The notes: generated from the letters alone by a model not told the origin. Shown: positions 25,301 to 36,376, numbered from the stretch's first letter. The stretch is DNA of 64,000 nucleotides from Laburnicola sp. R22_1 (GCA_014281115.1 JACONQ010000011.1:186001-250000); one strand, 5' to 3'. Numbers and translations are program-made.

Positions 25301-26184
25301 GCAGACGGATGGGCAGACTGAGAGGCAGAACCAGACGCTGGAGCAGTACCTACGAGTCTTCTGCAATTACGAGCAGGACAATTGGGCCTCGTTGCTATCA
25401 GAGGCAGAGTACTCGTACAACAACAGCGTACACAGCTCTACGGGGAAGTCGCCTTTCCAGGCCGTGTACGGATACGACCTGCCAACCACTGGCGTGGCTG
25501 AAGAACTCCAATTGAGGGGTAACGCACCTCAGGCTATCGCTGACGTGACTAGAATGGCCTAGATAAGGGCTGTCATGCGAGAAACCATGACAAAAGCCCA
25601 GGCTTACCAGGCGAAGGCATACAACTCCAAGCACAAACCGGTAGAGTTTGCTGTGGGAGACATGGTCTACCTTGATGCACGGAACCTGGCCTCGTCAAGG
25701 CCGAAAAAGAAGCTGGACTACAAGTACTGGGGTCCCTACAAAGTTCTACGCCGAGTAGGGGATCAGGCGTACGAACTAAGCCTGCCCAAGGACTTCCAGA
25801 TCCACCCAGTGTTCCACGTGTGCCTACTAGAGCGATCGGCCCCAGAGGGACTCATGCAGCGGGAGCAAAGTCCCCCAAGGTCGTGGTACCACAAACAGGT
25901 CCAGACATATACCCAGTTGAACGGATCAAGGGTAGGACAAGAGAGAACGGCAGGTGGCTGTACGAAGTGAAGTGGAAAGGGTACGGTGACGAAGAAAACC
26001 AATAGTTGCCAGCAGAAGACATTTCCAAGACGGCGATGAAGGCTTTCTTCAAGCGCACAGGCTTCACGGAGGACGCAAACCCGTCAGAGGTAAAGACAGG
26101 CCCTAAACGAGGCCCACAGGCCATGCAGAGGCCGGGGTCGCCCTCCAAAACAAGGAGGGGTAGAGATAACCCCAGAAAGGCCTA
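22381..26184 (+). pseudogene. chromovirus Pol (PR-RT-RH-IN-chromodomain), with premature stops
   Basis: Pol runs in the -1 frame relative to Gag. Order: protease-like LVDCGAEANFVS near 22548 (Cys in the usual Ser/Thr place of DSG/DTG); reverse transcriptase from about 23000 with KKDGGLRLCVDYRGLN and an intact YLDD box near 23550; RNase H with TDASGYAISGIL near 24040; integrase (24618-25562) with an HHCC finger and the acids at ITMDMIADLP, IVTDRGS and DGQTERQ; a chromodomain at about 25905-26020 (YEVKWKGYGDEENQ-LPAEDI). Stops occur mainly at Trp positions, e.g. 23388 (TGG to TGA) and 23494. One frameshift near 25870 moves the chromodomain into another frame. The chromodomain normally steers integration to heterochromatin. 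Confidence 0.88.
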
Positions 26185-26572
26185 GATTGGCCTAGACTAG
26201 CCCTAGCAGGTAGACAGGCAAGTAATAGTACGCAATCGCGGACTCTGAGAAGTAATAGTGTTGTGAAACAGGCAAAAATACCGTCACAAACATGCAATAT
26301 AAAGGATTATAAGAGCAAAGCACAGAAAAGCTTCTCTACCAAGAACCTAAACTAATCGGCGTCCAAGATCCATGAACCAGGGAGCCGAGCACGAACAAGC
26401 CCAATCAAGGCCAAACTAGGCCGAAGCTACGTCTCTAGACCCATAAACAAGGCCAAACAAGGCCCTTAGCCCCTCCCAAAAGCCAAAGGGAGGCAGCAAA
26501 CGCTAAAAGGGGGGTATCTCAGACTAGGAAAACGCCAGAAAGGGCCAAACAGGCCTAGAAAGCCCAAGGATC

Positions 26573-27595
26573 CTAATCCCAGGTGCGCACCTGCTGCCAC
26601 AACGACTCGAAATCCCTCTTCGCACGCTCCGAAGCCTTGGAACCCAGCCACACCCTCTCAACTAGGAAGTCCAACGCGTCCTCGAGCGCACTCAAGCGAG
26701 CCTGACATTGGTTAGCCTAGATTACCCTAGATAGGGCTTGGGAAGTTTAGATTACCTCAACAGCAGAGAGATCAGCATTGCCCACCACCTTACCTCCACC
26801 TCTAGCCCGCTTACGCGGGGTACCCGCGAGACCGCCCGCGTCATCATCCGCCGAACGCTTCCAATTCTTCTTGGCCTCAGCCTTCTCCTTCTCGGTGAGC
26901 CCAAGGGGAAGGAAGCCGTCAGTGGGAAAGTTGGCCCGGCCGGAGTGCAGCGGAGTGTCCTCGTTGCCAGCGTACTTGCCCTTGGTACGGCTACCCCAAA
27001 ATTAGCCTTGGGAGGCCTTGATAGGCCTAGATAGGAGAAACTTACATTTGGATATCCTCAAAGACCTTCCGCAACTGGATGGAAGCCTCCTTAAGGGGAG
27101 GCAAGATAGGCCGGGGGGCCTCGGAACCCTCGGGGACCTCAGGAATCTCCTTCAACGCCCTCAGGTCCAATTCGGCCTCAGTGAGACGAAGGCTGCTGGG
27201 ATCCGGGAGGATGAGCTTCATGGCGGCCTGGAGCTTGGAGACAAGACGCTGGGGAACCTAAACACGTTAGGGGGCCCTTGAGAACCCTAGAGAGGCCTAG
27301 ATATGCCTAGGTTGGCCCTACTCACCTGGAAACAATCCCGACCGGCGTTAGCGCACTTGACGCACTTGAGTATAAGATCGTCCTGGCCAGGGTCGATGAC
27401 GCCATCCGAGATGTAGGTCTTGCGGTCCTGTAGAGCTCTGTGGTCCTCTTAGAAGAACCGGCAAGGATGAACTTCCTCAACTTCGTCATCATGGAGCTCG
27501 TCCACCAGACTCTGGAGGCAGGTTATGCAGGGGTTCGTTGTAATAAGTGCATTGTCCTGGGCCGTTTTCTTCAACCTCTGCAAAGTACCGGACAT
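26573..27595 (-). pseudogene. antisense spliced gene inside the chromovirus, one premature stop
   Basis: On the strand opposite Gag-Pol, four exons join in frame: 27326-27595, 27046-27257, 26756-26990 and 26573-26701 (846 nt, 282 codons including the final stop). Introns are 68, 55 and 54 nt, with donors GTGAGT, GTAAGT and GTAATC and AG acceptors; CTAAC branch points are visible in the first and third. The product starts MSGTLQRLKKTAQDN, has two Cys pairs (PCITC and KCVKCANAGRDC), a basic patch PRKRARGGGK that could be a nuclear signal, and a C-terminal coiled-coil-like ARLSALEDALDFLVERVW. One in-frame TAA in exon 1 (about 27450) fits a CAA-to-TAA RIP change. Function unknown; metal binding by the Cys pairs is inference. 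Confidence 0.75.
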
Positions 27596-27709
27596 CTTGA
27601 TGAGGGTGAGATAGGGCTAGATGGGCCTAGATCGGGCTTGACTGGGGCCGAGGCTGTTCCGAGGAGGTTAAATGGGTCGAAAAAAAGGATTGGGCGACGT
27701 CGAAACGGA

Positions 27710-27876
27710 CTGTCAAGCGTCGTTAGCTCTAGACAAGCCTAGATGGGTATGGGGGGACCCCCCACAGGCCCGAGAAAACCCCAGATTGGGGGTGTTTTGG
27801 CCTAGAAGGGGCCTAGATCACCCTAGATTACCCTTGTCGGAGCCTGCTAGGAGCGCCTATCCCGGGGGGTACTTAC
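27710..27876 (-). other. probable leader intron of the antisense gene
   Basis: Donor GTAAGT at 27871-27876 and acceptor ACAG at 27710-27713, with CTAAC 12 nt before it. It lies between the TATA-like box and the start codon. It is inferred from signals only, because it is untranslated. Confidence 0.45.
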
Positions 27877-27944
27877 GCTAGAATAAGTGGCGACGTGGGG
27901 AGAGTGGGGAGAAGAGGTGATAGAGCGGCAGGGCTGGGGGTAAA

Positions 27945-27952
27945 CTTATAAA
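27945..27952 (-). promoter_or_regulatory. TATA-like box of the antisense gene
   Basis: TTTATAAG on the minus strand, followed by a C/T-rich tract of about 60 nt and then the leader intron donor. TATA followed by a pyrimidine-rich stretch is a usual fungal promoter layout. It lies about 100 bp inside the 3' LTR, so the antisense gene would have its own promoter. Confidence 0.45.
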
Positions 27953-28056
27953 GGTACGCTAGTCCAAAATAGGCTAGTTAAGCGAGCTTAGCTAGCCTAT
28001 TTAGAAAAATTTCTCTGGCGACCTCGGGGTCGAGGTCCTTTAAAGAAAGGGAGCTT

Positions 28057-28236
28057 TGTCACAACGCGTCCCCTGTGGCAGCGTAACCCCCTAGTTGCCC
28101 TAGACTGGCCTAGATTAGCCTTGGCTAGGGCAGAGTTTTCTTCTTAGGCCTTGTAGCCTTTAGACCTACTTTCCTTTTTTAAGGAATCGCCTTAGTAGTG
28201 AATTGATAGATTAAGCATTGTACCCACGATCTTACA
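28057..28236 (+). repeat. chromovirus 3' LTR
   Basis: 180-bp partner of 20783-20962, differing by a few transitions. Confidence 0.95.
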
Positions 28237-28240
28237 GTAA

Positions 28241-29239
28241 GGGAGCAATCGGGCTCAATTGTTGAACAGGTTGAATTGCTATAATGAGGATACTAGGTGC
28301 CGCATACTACCTGTGTGGCAGCGGTCCTAAGGGCGCGCTGGTACTACCTAATTGGGACTAGCGCGCGGGGCCGGATTAACGTTGGGCCGACCGGGTCGGA
28401 TTAACGTCGGGCCGACCGGAGGTCCGATGGGCCGATGGGCGGCGATCCCTAACAATATTAGCTTATTATAGACCTCTATAAGCTATATAATAATAAGAAG
28501 CGCTTTAGAGATAAGTTATATAACGTATTTAATACTAAATTTAGAATTTTTCGCGATAATTGTACCAAGATTAGACTACCTAAGCAGCACTAGAATTAAG
28601 CCTTCTCTATTATACTAAAAGATAGAGCGTCTAGTTACTACTATAACCGTCTCGCTAGTTAGAGCTATAACCTTAATATAATAATAGTTATTAAATAAAA
28701 TAAATATATTAAGGTTAGATTTATATAATTAAGTAGAAACTACTATACTAGACACACTAGTTAAAAAGTTAAAACTAGCTAAATATAAAAGTAAATAGAA
28801 AATAGAAAATAATTATAATTATCTATTAAGACGTAATATTATAGTTAACTATTAAATTTAATATCTAGCTATACTAATATACTAGATTAATATAATTTAT
28901 TCTAAATATACTATTTAACTTTTTATAACTATATATCTTTTTTATAGTAGCTAGACCTTATATTCTACTTAGTTTTAACTTTAATAGTATTCTACTAATT
29001 TTTGTATTAATATAACTCTAATCTGTAATATTTTTTTACTTATACTCTACTATAGAAGTTAGATTTCTATAGTTATTTTTTTATAACTAAGAGGTTTCTA
29101 ATAAAAAGATTATAAATAATAGTAGTTGTCTTTTTTACTATTATAGATATAGAAAAGTGTTTTAAGATATTAATAAAAAGATATTATAGGTTTCTATAAA
29201 TTCTATAAATAGTATAGTTTATTATTATAAAAAATATAT
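28241..29239. other. old repeat remnant, GC-rich then AT-rich
   Basis: 28241-28454 is GC-rich, could begin TGTTGAACAGG (near 28260) and ends CCCTAACA, like an LTR remnant. It includes a 23-bp direct repeat with one difference (28372-28394 and 28397-28419, CGGATTAACGTTGGGCCG). 28455-29239 is RIP-type AT-rich sequence; around 28610-28690 the plus strand reads RASSYYYNRLAS-SYNLN, perhaps an old Gag. The chromovirus apparently landed in or beside it. Confidence 0.4.
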
Positions 29240-29244
29240 CTAAG

Positions 29245-29430
29245 TGTTAGATTTAATGGTTAAATGCGATAATGCGCCTTAATAGATAATAATGATTGTA
29301 TTGTGTTTGTGTCTACCGTGTTTAGCTGGTTCTGACTTCTTCGCTAGTGTGCCAAGCCAGGTGGTCCCTGCTTTATTGTACAGATCCAACCTCAACGCGC
29401 TTATTCTATCTAACAGCTGCATATCTAACA
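29245..29430 (-). repeat. copia D 3' LTR
   Basis: 186 bp, TGTTAGATTTAATGG to ATATCTAACA. It is followed by CACCCCCTCA, the polypurine tract of the minus-strand element. Confidence 0.95.
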
Positions 29431-29439
29431 CACCCCCTC

Positions 29440-32400
29440 AGCTTGGAAGATCCTTGTAAGCTGAACTATTTAGCAGCCTGTTATCCTAAAGTAAGGTTAT
29501 TAAGGTGCCCTTGAATTTCCTTAAGAGGTGCTTTATTCGCTACTTTGCGTTCTGTTATCTTAACTAGCCCAAGTTGGGTTAGAAACCCTTTCCACTTATT
29601 AACTAGGAGGACCTTTGTAAAGCCGTCGGCGATCATTTCTGCCGATTGTACGTACTCCACCTTAATCTTTCTAGTAGAGACTTCCTGTCTTAACTAGTAA
29701 TTGTGAATGTCGACGTGTCGTAGTTTAGTCTGAAGCCTGGATATCTCCTTAGTGACTAGTCGAATAGTTTGCTTATTATTGCATTGGACGGTAATTAACA
29801 ATAAGCGCAGTTTAATCTGCAGTTCGTCTAGTAGTCTTAATATAAAGATTGCTTCCTTAGCCACTTGCAATAAGGCGAGAAGCTCTACTTTGGTTGTTAA
29901 AGTTGTAATAGTGTCTTGTTTACTTGCTTTCTAGGCAATAAGTCTGTTAAATAGCTTAATAGCGTATCCTTACGAGCTCTTTCTATCCAGTGTGTTGTCA
30001 GCAAATAAGGCATTGCTGGCTACTTAAAGGCAGTTGCCTCCTCTAAGCTGCAGTGCTCTCTATCTGGTGCTTAATAAGTATAGTAGTACTTAATTAGCGG
30101 CATTGTAATGTTCTAAGCCCAGATTTAATAGGAATTGAGCTAGCCTTGAGGTTGCAAAGGCTATGTCTAGTCAAGTCGTTACTGCCGCGAACAGAAGCGA
30201 TCCAATCTTGCGTTAGTATTTGTTGATTTCTAAGGGTGTTGCTAAGCCGTCTTATGGTTTCAGCTTAATAGCTGCCATTAGGGTATTATATCGAATATCC
30301 CTCTTGTTAACTAATTGACTAATCTTGTCTAAGTAGGCAGCCTAAGAGAGTTGAATTGTCCTAGTCTTTCGAGCTCTAATAATCTCTACGCTAAGGAACC
30401 ACTAAAGGTTGTTTCCTCCACTTAAGATGTATTTTTCTTATAGGCGCTTAATCGCTTATTAGGCTTCTTCCTCTTTCTGCTTGTGAAAAGCTAAGATGAT
30501 ATTGTCGACATAGAAGAAGACAATGATTCCGTCTTTAAGAAGGCAGCATGGCTTATAAGGCACTGTCTAGAAACCTAGAGCTTTAAGTGTTAAGGTAAAC
30601 TCTTTCTGCTAGAGGAGTGGTGAGATCCGAAGACCATATAAAGCCTTGTTGACTTAAAGTATTATTCCAGGCTTCTAATAGCCACGGGGCATTCTTATAT
30701 ATACCTCTTAGTTCATACTTATATGGACAAAAGCGTTTGTAACGTCGTATTGCTCGAGCTCTATATTATAGTGAGCTGCTATTGCCACTAGTATTCGGAA
30801 TAACCTGCTGGCAAGCGTGGCTGCATAAGTGTCTTGAGAGGTAATATTCTGTTGTTGATTGCCCTGGACAACTAGCCGTGCCTTGCACTTTAGCAAGCGA
30901 TGGTGTTTGTTAAGCTTGTAGGTGTATACCCACATACAGTTAAGGATCTACTGTCCTGTTAGTTTAATCTTCTTTATTAGTACTTCTAACCATGATTTTA
31001 TTTATTTGTGGCTTGCGAGGTGATCCCGCTCTGCTTCTTTGAACAATTCGCCCATCGGGTGATCCTCAAGCTTAGTACGGCACGTTGGCAGAGGTGGGAG
31101 TTGACTTTAATAGGGCTTTAAGCCTTTAGCGAGCGTTCTTATCATCTTAGCCTTATCTATAACATTCCCTCTGTATTTCCTAACGTGGCTAGCTTGAGTT
31201 CCTGCCATGAAGGCGGCTGCCTAGGGGATAGTTTTGGATGACCCTTTTAGGTTCATTTCTAATTCATTTCCAGCCATTAACTGCGCAAGTAATGCCGCAG
31301 GTGGTGGTGTAGTTGGAGGAGTTGGATAGTTGTCCCTAATCTTCACTCCTTGGTAGTAGCCTGGTGGGTCTACTTCGCCTTGGGGATTTAATGAGCCTCC
31401 AATAGTGTCGTTTTCATAAAAGGACTCTGTCTCTAGTTAATGACTTAGTGTTAGGAGTTCGATTGTTCTTATATATATAGCAATTTCCTCTAGTGTACTA
31501 TGCATAAGGTTATCTATAAGGTCCTTAGTTTTGCCACTAAAGACAGTTTGTTTGTTGAAGATAACGTCGCAGGTGCTTATCACCTTAGCAAGTGACAGTA
31601 TCCAAATTCGATAGATGTTAAAGGACCGGTATCCTACTAGGTAACTAATCCAAGCCTTTAGGTCTAGGCGTTGTAGCCTTAATTTACCTCAATGTGTATT
31701 ATCCGTTATTGCGAACGCTTTGCAGCCATACGCTTTAAGGTAAGCGAGGTTAGGTTTCTTAATTAAGGTGACTACTCCGTTATTTAGAGCAACTTGTGTG
31801 AAGAATATCTTATATGGCGTTTTCTAGTTGTTCGCATAATTCAGTGTTCAATTGTAGAGGTATACTGCAGCTCTTATAACTTCGGGCCATAGTTCCTAGG
31901 GTAGGTTAGCATCGAGACGCATCGCGCGCGATTTCTCTTTATTCACACCCCCTAAGCGTTCAGCACCTCCATTTTAAGCTTGTGTATCTAGGGCGGAAGG
32001 CTCAACAGTAATTCCTTGTGATGCTAACCAGCGCTCGATTTCCGGTTTCACCATCGTGATCTCGTTGTCCGCTTTAATAACCTTGACCGTAATATTGTAA
32101 TGGTTTTTAAGGAAGAGAAAGAAGTTTAATAGAACTTTAATAACTAACTTTGCTAGTCAATTGTCTTTAAAATAAAAGTCCCATTGCAGGCCTGAGTACC
32201 TGTTAGTAATAAGTATCTAGCTCCTTTCGCTAGTGCTACTTTGCGCCTCGTAGGCATGAAAGTCAATAGCCAGTCTTTCTCCTAGTCCTTTATTGTTGAT
32301 TCGCGGTGCTTGGCTAATTTGTCGCCAGATCTTTGCTTTCCTATAGGAGTCGCATTAAACTGTTATAACTCCCTTAACTCGCACCCCTTTAGCTTGCTGC

Positions 32401-34175
32401 ACAAGATGTTCGATAGCTACTAGTCTAGGGTGTCCTAGTCTCTTGTGCCATAATTCGGCTAAGGCCCTTTATAGTGCTCCTTTTGTTTGTGATGTATTCT
32501 TGCGGATGTGATATAAAGTGGGTGGTAGCGGATTATACTCAAGTACCCATTAACCGTATATCTTAGATAGTTTTCTAATAATCTTGTCGTCTGGTCCTTT
32601 CAGCGTAGTTGGGTCCGTTTGCATATTCCACCAGATTCCTCTATGCCTTAGTAGTTAAAAGGAGACTAGGTTGCACAGGAGGTCTGGACAGATAGCCACA
32701 TTATATAGAACTAACGTAGTTGTTCTATATTGGCCTCTTAGTGTTAAGTTAACAAAGCTATAGCCTTTTATCTATATCTTTGTATTGCCAGCCTATATAT
32801 AATCTCTAGACGTAGGTAGATAGAAGTTGTAGATACAGTCAGGGTTGTTTGTAATATAGCAAGTTAATCCTAAATTAAGAATAAACGAGCGCTTTAGCAG
32901 GTAATTAGACACTTCTATTTTTATTAGCGCTAATATAAACGCAGCGTTAACGTTTAATATTCTCTGTCCCTCTAGTCAGTCCTTAAGGGACTCGAGGATC
33001 TCAGGTGTGGGCGTATGCGATTATTTAATATTTGGTGTTTTTAATCTTAGTCTGCTTTGTCCTCTTAACAGTCCTTAAAATTCAGAATCGTGCTCGCGCT
33101 TCAATGCGACGAGTTCTTCGATCTTCTTGTTTAGTTTCCACCACTTAGGAGCTTTGTCTGCATTTATATAGAAGCAATCCCGGAGTCTATAGCGATGTCC
33201 ACACGCAGGACATTTAGCGCCTCCTATTTTTGCAGGTTTTTAGACTAAGGATAAGTTCTTATTATCTTTTTGGTTATCACGTTGATATTAGGGCCTGCCC
33301 TATTTTCTAGATAGTGCTGCTTCGGCATTAATGCCCTAGGTGGTTTTTCTACTTTCAGCGAGGTATAACGAGTTATCTGCCACAAATGCGGCCTTGTGCT
33401 TCCCTGTTTAAGGGGTTGGATAATTCAATATTATATACTCTTGGAAGCGCTTTATTATTTCTTTCTAATTTATGCTAGGTGTGAACTGTCCGCTATTCTA
33501 AAAGGTTGTAGACTAATTAGGCGCAACTTTGTTTACAGTAGTCAGAAAGTCCTTTGTGATTATATTAATCTGTGTTATCTTAGGGACATTACTTGTCTCC
33601 ACTTCTATAGCTGCTTAATCATATTCAGCAAGCTATGTGTCCTAATTCGACGCGTTTCTTATTAGTCTAAGGGATGTAAGGTATTGGTCGCGGGCTCGTT
33701 CTCTCTTGAATCGTTCGTCGACGCCAACCGTGGCTTTAAGGTTCGTAATCCACTGTCTTAGTGGTTAATCTGGGAGGCAGCAAGTGCGCTAAAGATGTGG
33801 GCTAATAGTAGCCTGAATATAAACAATAATTTGCTAGAGGCTTATTTGCTCCTTTTTAAAATTATGTTAATTGTTCTTATACTACTTAGCAAGAATCTTG
33901 TAATACTTAAGATCTTCTTTAAACGCCTTAAGTCCTGCTGCTAATAGTTTGGACTGCCTTATTAGGATGCTGACGTTCGCTGCTAGAGTATACCTATTAA
34001 TTAGCGGCGCCCTTAGGGCTATAGGTTTAGGTTTTATTAGGATATTCGACGTAGGATCGAATTTTGGCCAGATGCGATATGCGACGCATCTAGACTAGAG
34101 CTGCATTATCTATGCCCTGTAGTCGGTGTGGTCTTGAAGGGTCACTGTTGGGTTACGCTGGGGTAGTGCAGCCAT
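29440..34175 (-). pseudogene. copia D Gag-Pol polyprotein, RIP-degraded
   Basis: Start at 34175 (MAALPQRNPTVTLQDHTDY), paralleling the Gag starts of copia B and C. Readable blocks: a Gag zinc-knuckle-like region near 33190, WHKRLGHPR-like GAG-pre-integrase near 32440, integrase near 32000-32300 and reverse transcriptase with MWVYTYKLNKHHRLLKCKARLVVQGNQ (30708-30935). Only one piece longer than 70 codons is open. The 3' end is approximate because the terminal codons are damaged. Confidence 0.8.
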
Positions 34176-34208
34176 TTTGGTATTAATTAAGGCAGTGAGA
34201 CTCTTAAT

Positions 34209-34394
34209 TGTTAGATTTAATAGTTGAATGCGATAATGCGCCTTAATAGATAATAATAATTGTATTGTGTTTGTGTCTACTGTGTTCGGCTAGTTCTGAC
34301 TTCTTCGCTAGTGTGCCAAGCCAGGTGGTCCCTGCTTTATTGTACAGATCCAACCTCAACGCGCTTGTTCTATCTAACAGCTGCATATCTAACA
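34209..34394 (-). repeat. copia D 5' LTR
   Basis: 186-bp partner of 29245-29430, followed directly by target duplication ctaag. Confidence 0.95.
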
Positions 34395-34715
34395 CTAAGT
34401 TTAGAGCTAATTTATTAATAGAGTCTAAATCTAGTCTACCTATAAAATAATAATCTAGTCTACTGTCAGATTCACTGTGTTTTCACAGTGATTCTTAGTG
34501 ATTCTTAATGGTTCAAATGAAAGGTGGTTGATTTTAATGATGGTTGAGATGATTTGACTGTGGAGTGATCTCTCTGTCGGAGAAGCTCAGCTATCGTACG
34601 CAATATCTATCTAGCGCCAAGACGCACTAGTACTAGTGTGGAGTAGTGTAACAGTAGTACGCCAGTCTCCTTCGTGTATTTCACAGTGATCTCACACTGA
34701 AATCACTGTGAGTTA

Positions 34716-36243
34716 CGGAGGTGCCTTTCAAAAGTCTTTTCCTGGACCGTGCACGGTGGCGTAAGCCACTGCTCTTGGCGCTAGCACCCCTCATAGCAAA
34801 AATCCCTCAATCTTCATCATTGCTACTCTTCTATCTACCTGATAATGCCTTCGTACGACATTGCCACCCGAGCTCAAGCCTTGACTCTAAAGCTGGCTGG
34901 CTTTTCAAATACTAAGATCGAGTCTATAACTAGAATCCAGCCGCGCACGGTTAATGCTATCTATCGCAAGGCTATCACCCAAGGACTAAACCCCGCTAAG
35001 AGCAAGACAATCCTTAACAAATACATTAAAGATGGCAATTAATCCAGCCGCCCAAAGAAGCAAACTAAGGAGCTAGTTAAAGATGTACTGTTAAAGGTCC
35101 GTCAAGATCAATATGCTCGCAAGAAGACCTGCGCTCAAATCGCAGCAGAGATTGGAGGAGTGTCAGATATCACAGTCTAGCGAATCCTTAGAGCATTTGG
35201 ATATTAAAAGACAAAGCCCACCCGCAAACCAGGGCTAACAGATAAGATAAAGCGAGCCTGTTATCAATTTGCTCTTAATTATAAGGACTGGACAATTAAA
35301 GACTAGAAAAAGGTTATCTGGTCTAATAAGACATCTGTTATCTATAGTCTTTGAAGAGGGGGATACCGCGTTTGGCGTCTACCTTCTGAGCGTTTTGTTA
35401 AGTCCTGCATTCGGCCGCGGTGGAAGGGGTTCTCTGAGTTTATGTTTTGGGGTTGCTTTTCGTACGACTTAAAAGGCCCATATCATATCTGGAAGGCAGA
35501 GACAAAAAGCGAAAGAAAGATTGCAGATCAAGAACTAGAAGCTATAAATAGAGAACTCGAGCCTATTCTTAAGGCAAAGTGGGAGCTAAATACGCCTTTA
35601 GCTCGAATGGGCCTTCGAAATTAGCCAGGACGAAAACCACAATGGAAGTGGGATAGAAAGCATAGTAAGCTTGAAAGAGGAAGCGGAACTGGGATTAATT
35701 AGTAGAGATACTGCCGTCAGGTTGTTATTCCTAAACTAATTCCCTTCGTACGAGAATGTGAGAAGACTCAACCTAGGGTAATAGTTCAAGAGGATGGTGC
35801 AAGCCCACATAAGTCTTTCTATAAAGACAGGCTCTATAGCTTGGCTACGGTCGTACAATTACTATGGCCTGGAAACTCCCCTGACTTGAATATGATTGAG
35901 CCAGCCTGGCCTCATATGAAAAGAGTAACAACAAAGAAAGGGTCTCCTTGGTTAAGAGCTGAGGCAGAGCGTGTATAGCAAGAGGCATAGGGGGAGTTAG
36001 AACAGTGGCGGATTCAGGCTTGGATTGAGAGGATTGAGCGGCATATTCAGGAGATTCTTCGTCTTGAAGGTGGTAATGAGTATAGAGAGGGTAAGACTGA
36101 GAAGGTACGACGGTTTGAAGCTCCTATAGTAGATGATTGGGTTGATATTGAATAGAGATGTCTCTCGTACGAAGAATTTGGTGGCGTTTTTAGCTTGCGC
36201 CACTGTGCACGGTCCAGGAAAAGACTTTTGAAAGGCACCTCCG
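34716..36243 (+). mobile_element. Tc1 DD34E element nested in the solo LTR
   Basis: 1,528 bp with inverted repeats of about 52 bp beginning CGGAGGTGCCTTTCAAAAGT, flanked by TA on both sides (34714-34715 and 36244-36245). The second element of this family is at 47648-49164 and shares the first 22 bp of the repeats. One transposase pseudogene fills the inside. Confidence 0.93.
34845..36155 (+). pseudogene. Tc1 DD34E transposase, stops only
   Basis: One frame runs 437 codons from ATG 34845 (MPSYDIATRAQALTLKLAG) to TAG 36153-36155, interrupted by about ten stops but no frameshift. N-terminal helix-turn-helix (FSNTKIESITRIQPRTVNAIYR) and central MFWGCFSYDLKGPYHIW are seen. The catalytic core has VQEDGASPHKSF and GNSPDLNMIEPAWPHMKR, with 34 residues between Asp and Glu, hence DD34E. 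The stops mostly replace Trp (TAG/TGA) or Gln (TAA), so RIP alone explains the inactivation. Confidence 0.88.
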
Positions 36244-36376
36244 TACACCAACTGTCGTTATAAGGAGACCATGTGATCGGACGCACGTGACTACTGGATT
36301 TCACAGTGAAATCACAGTGATTTCCAGTGACCTGATATCTGACATCTACCCCTAAATCTTAGATATACGCGCCGTA

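Larger units (their letters stand above)
20783..28236 (+). mobile_element. Ty3/gypsy chromovirus with an antisense spliced gene
   Basis: 180-bp LTRs (20783-20962 and 28057-28236), TGTCACAACGCG...CTTACA, flank Gag, protease, reverse transcriptase, RNase H, integrase and a C-terminal chromodomain, in the Ty3/gypsy chromovirus order. A purine tract AAAGAAAGGGAGCTT precedes the 3' LTR. The 5-bp flanks are ttaag and gtaag, a target duplication with one mismatch. At 7.45 kb it is long for the type because about 1.9 kb lie between Pol and the 3' LTR, and this part holds an antisense four-exon gene. RIP damage is light compared with the copia elements. Confidence 0.95.
29245..34394 (-). mobile_element. 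Ty1/copia LTR retrotransposon D, complete with target duplication
   Basis: 186-bp LTRs at 29245-29430 and 34209-34394 with a perfect 5-bp target duplication ctaag (29240-29244 and 34395-34399). The minus-strand interior follows the copia order. Primer-binding site and polypurine tract match those of copia B and C, although the LTR sequence differs. RIP damage is heavy. Confidence 0.95.
34464..36344. repeat. solo copia-type LTR split by a Tc1 element
   Basis: The left part (34464-34713) and right part (from 36246) join into a 351-bp LTR once the Tc1 insertion and one TA copy are removed. Ends are TGTCAGATTC and ATATCTGACA, and the target duplication tctac is perfect (34459-34463 and 36345-36349). 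Its text resembles the copia B and C LTRs (GGAGAAGCTC, CGCCAGYCTCCTT, CACAGTGA words). No internal region exists, so it is a solo LTR left by LTR-LTR recombination. Confidence 0.9.

Noticed and set aside
26738..27034. Plus-strand open frames of 75-100 codons (26738-27034, 27018-27281, 27440-27742)
   Set aside because: They are mirror frames of the antisense spliced exons, which have better composition, matching splice signals and an exact frame across four exons.
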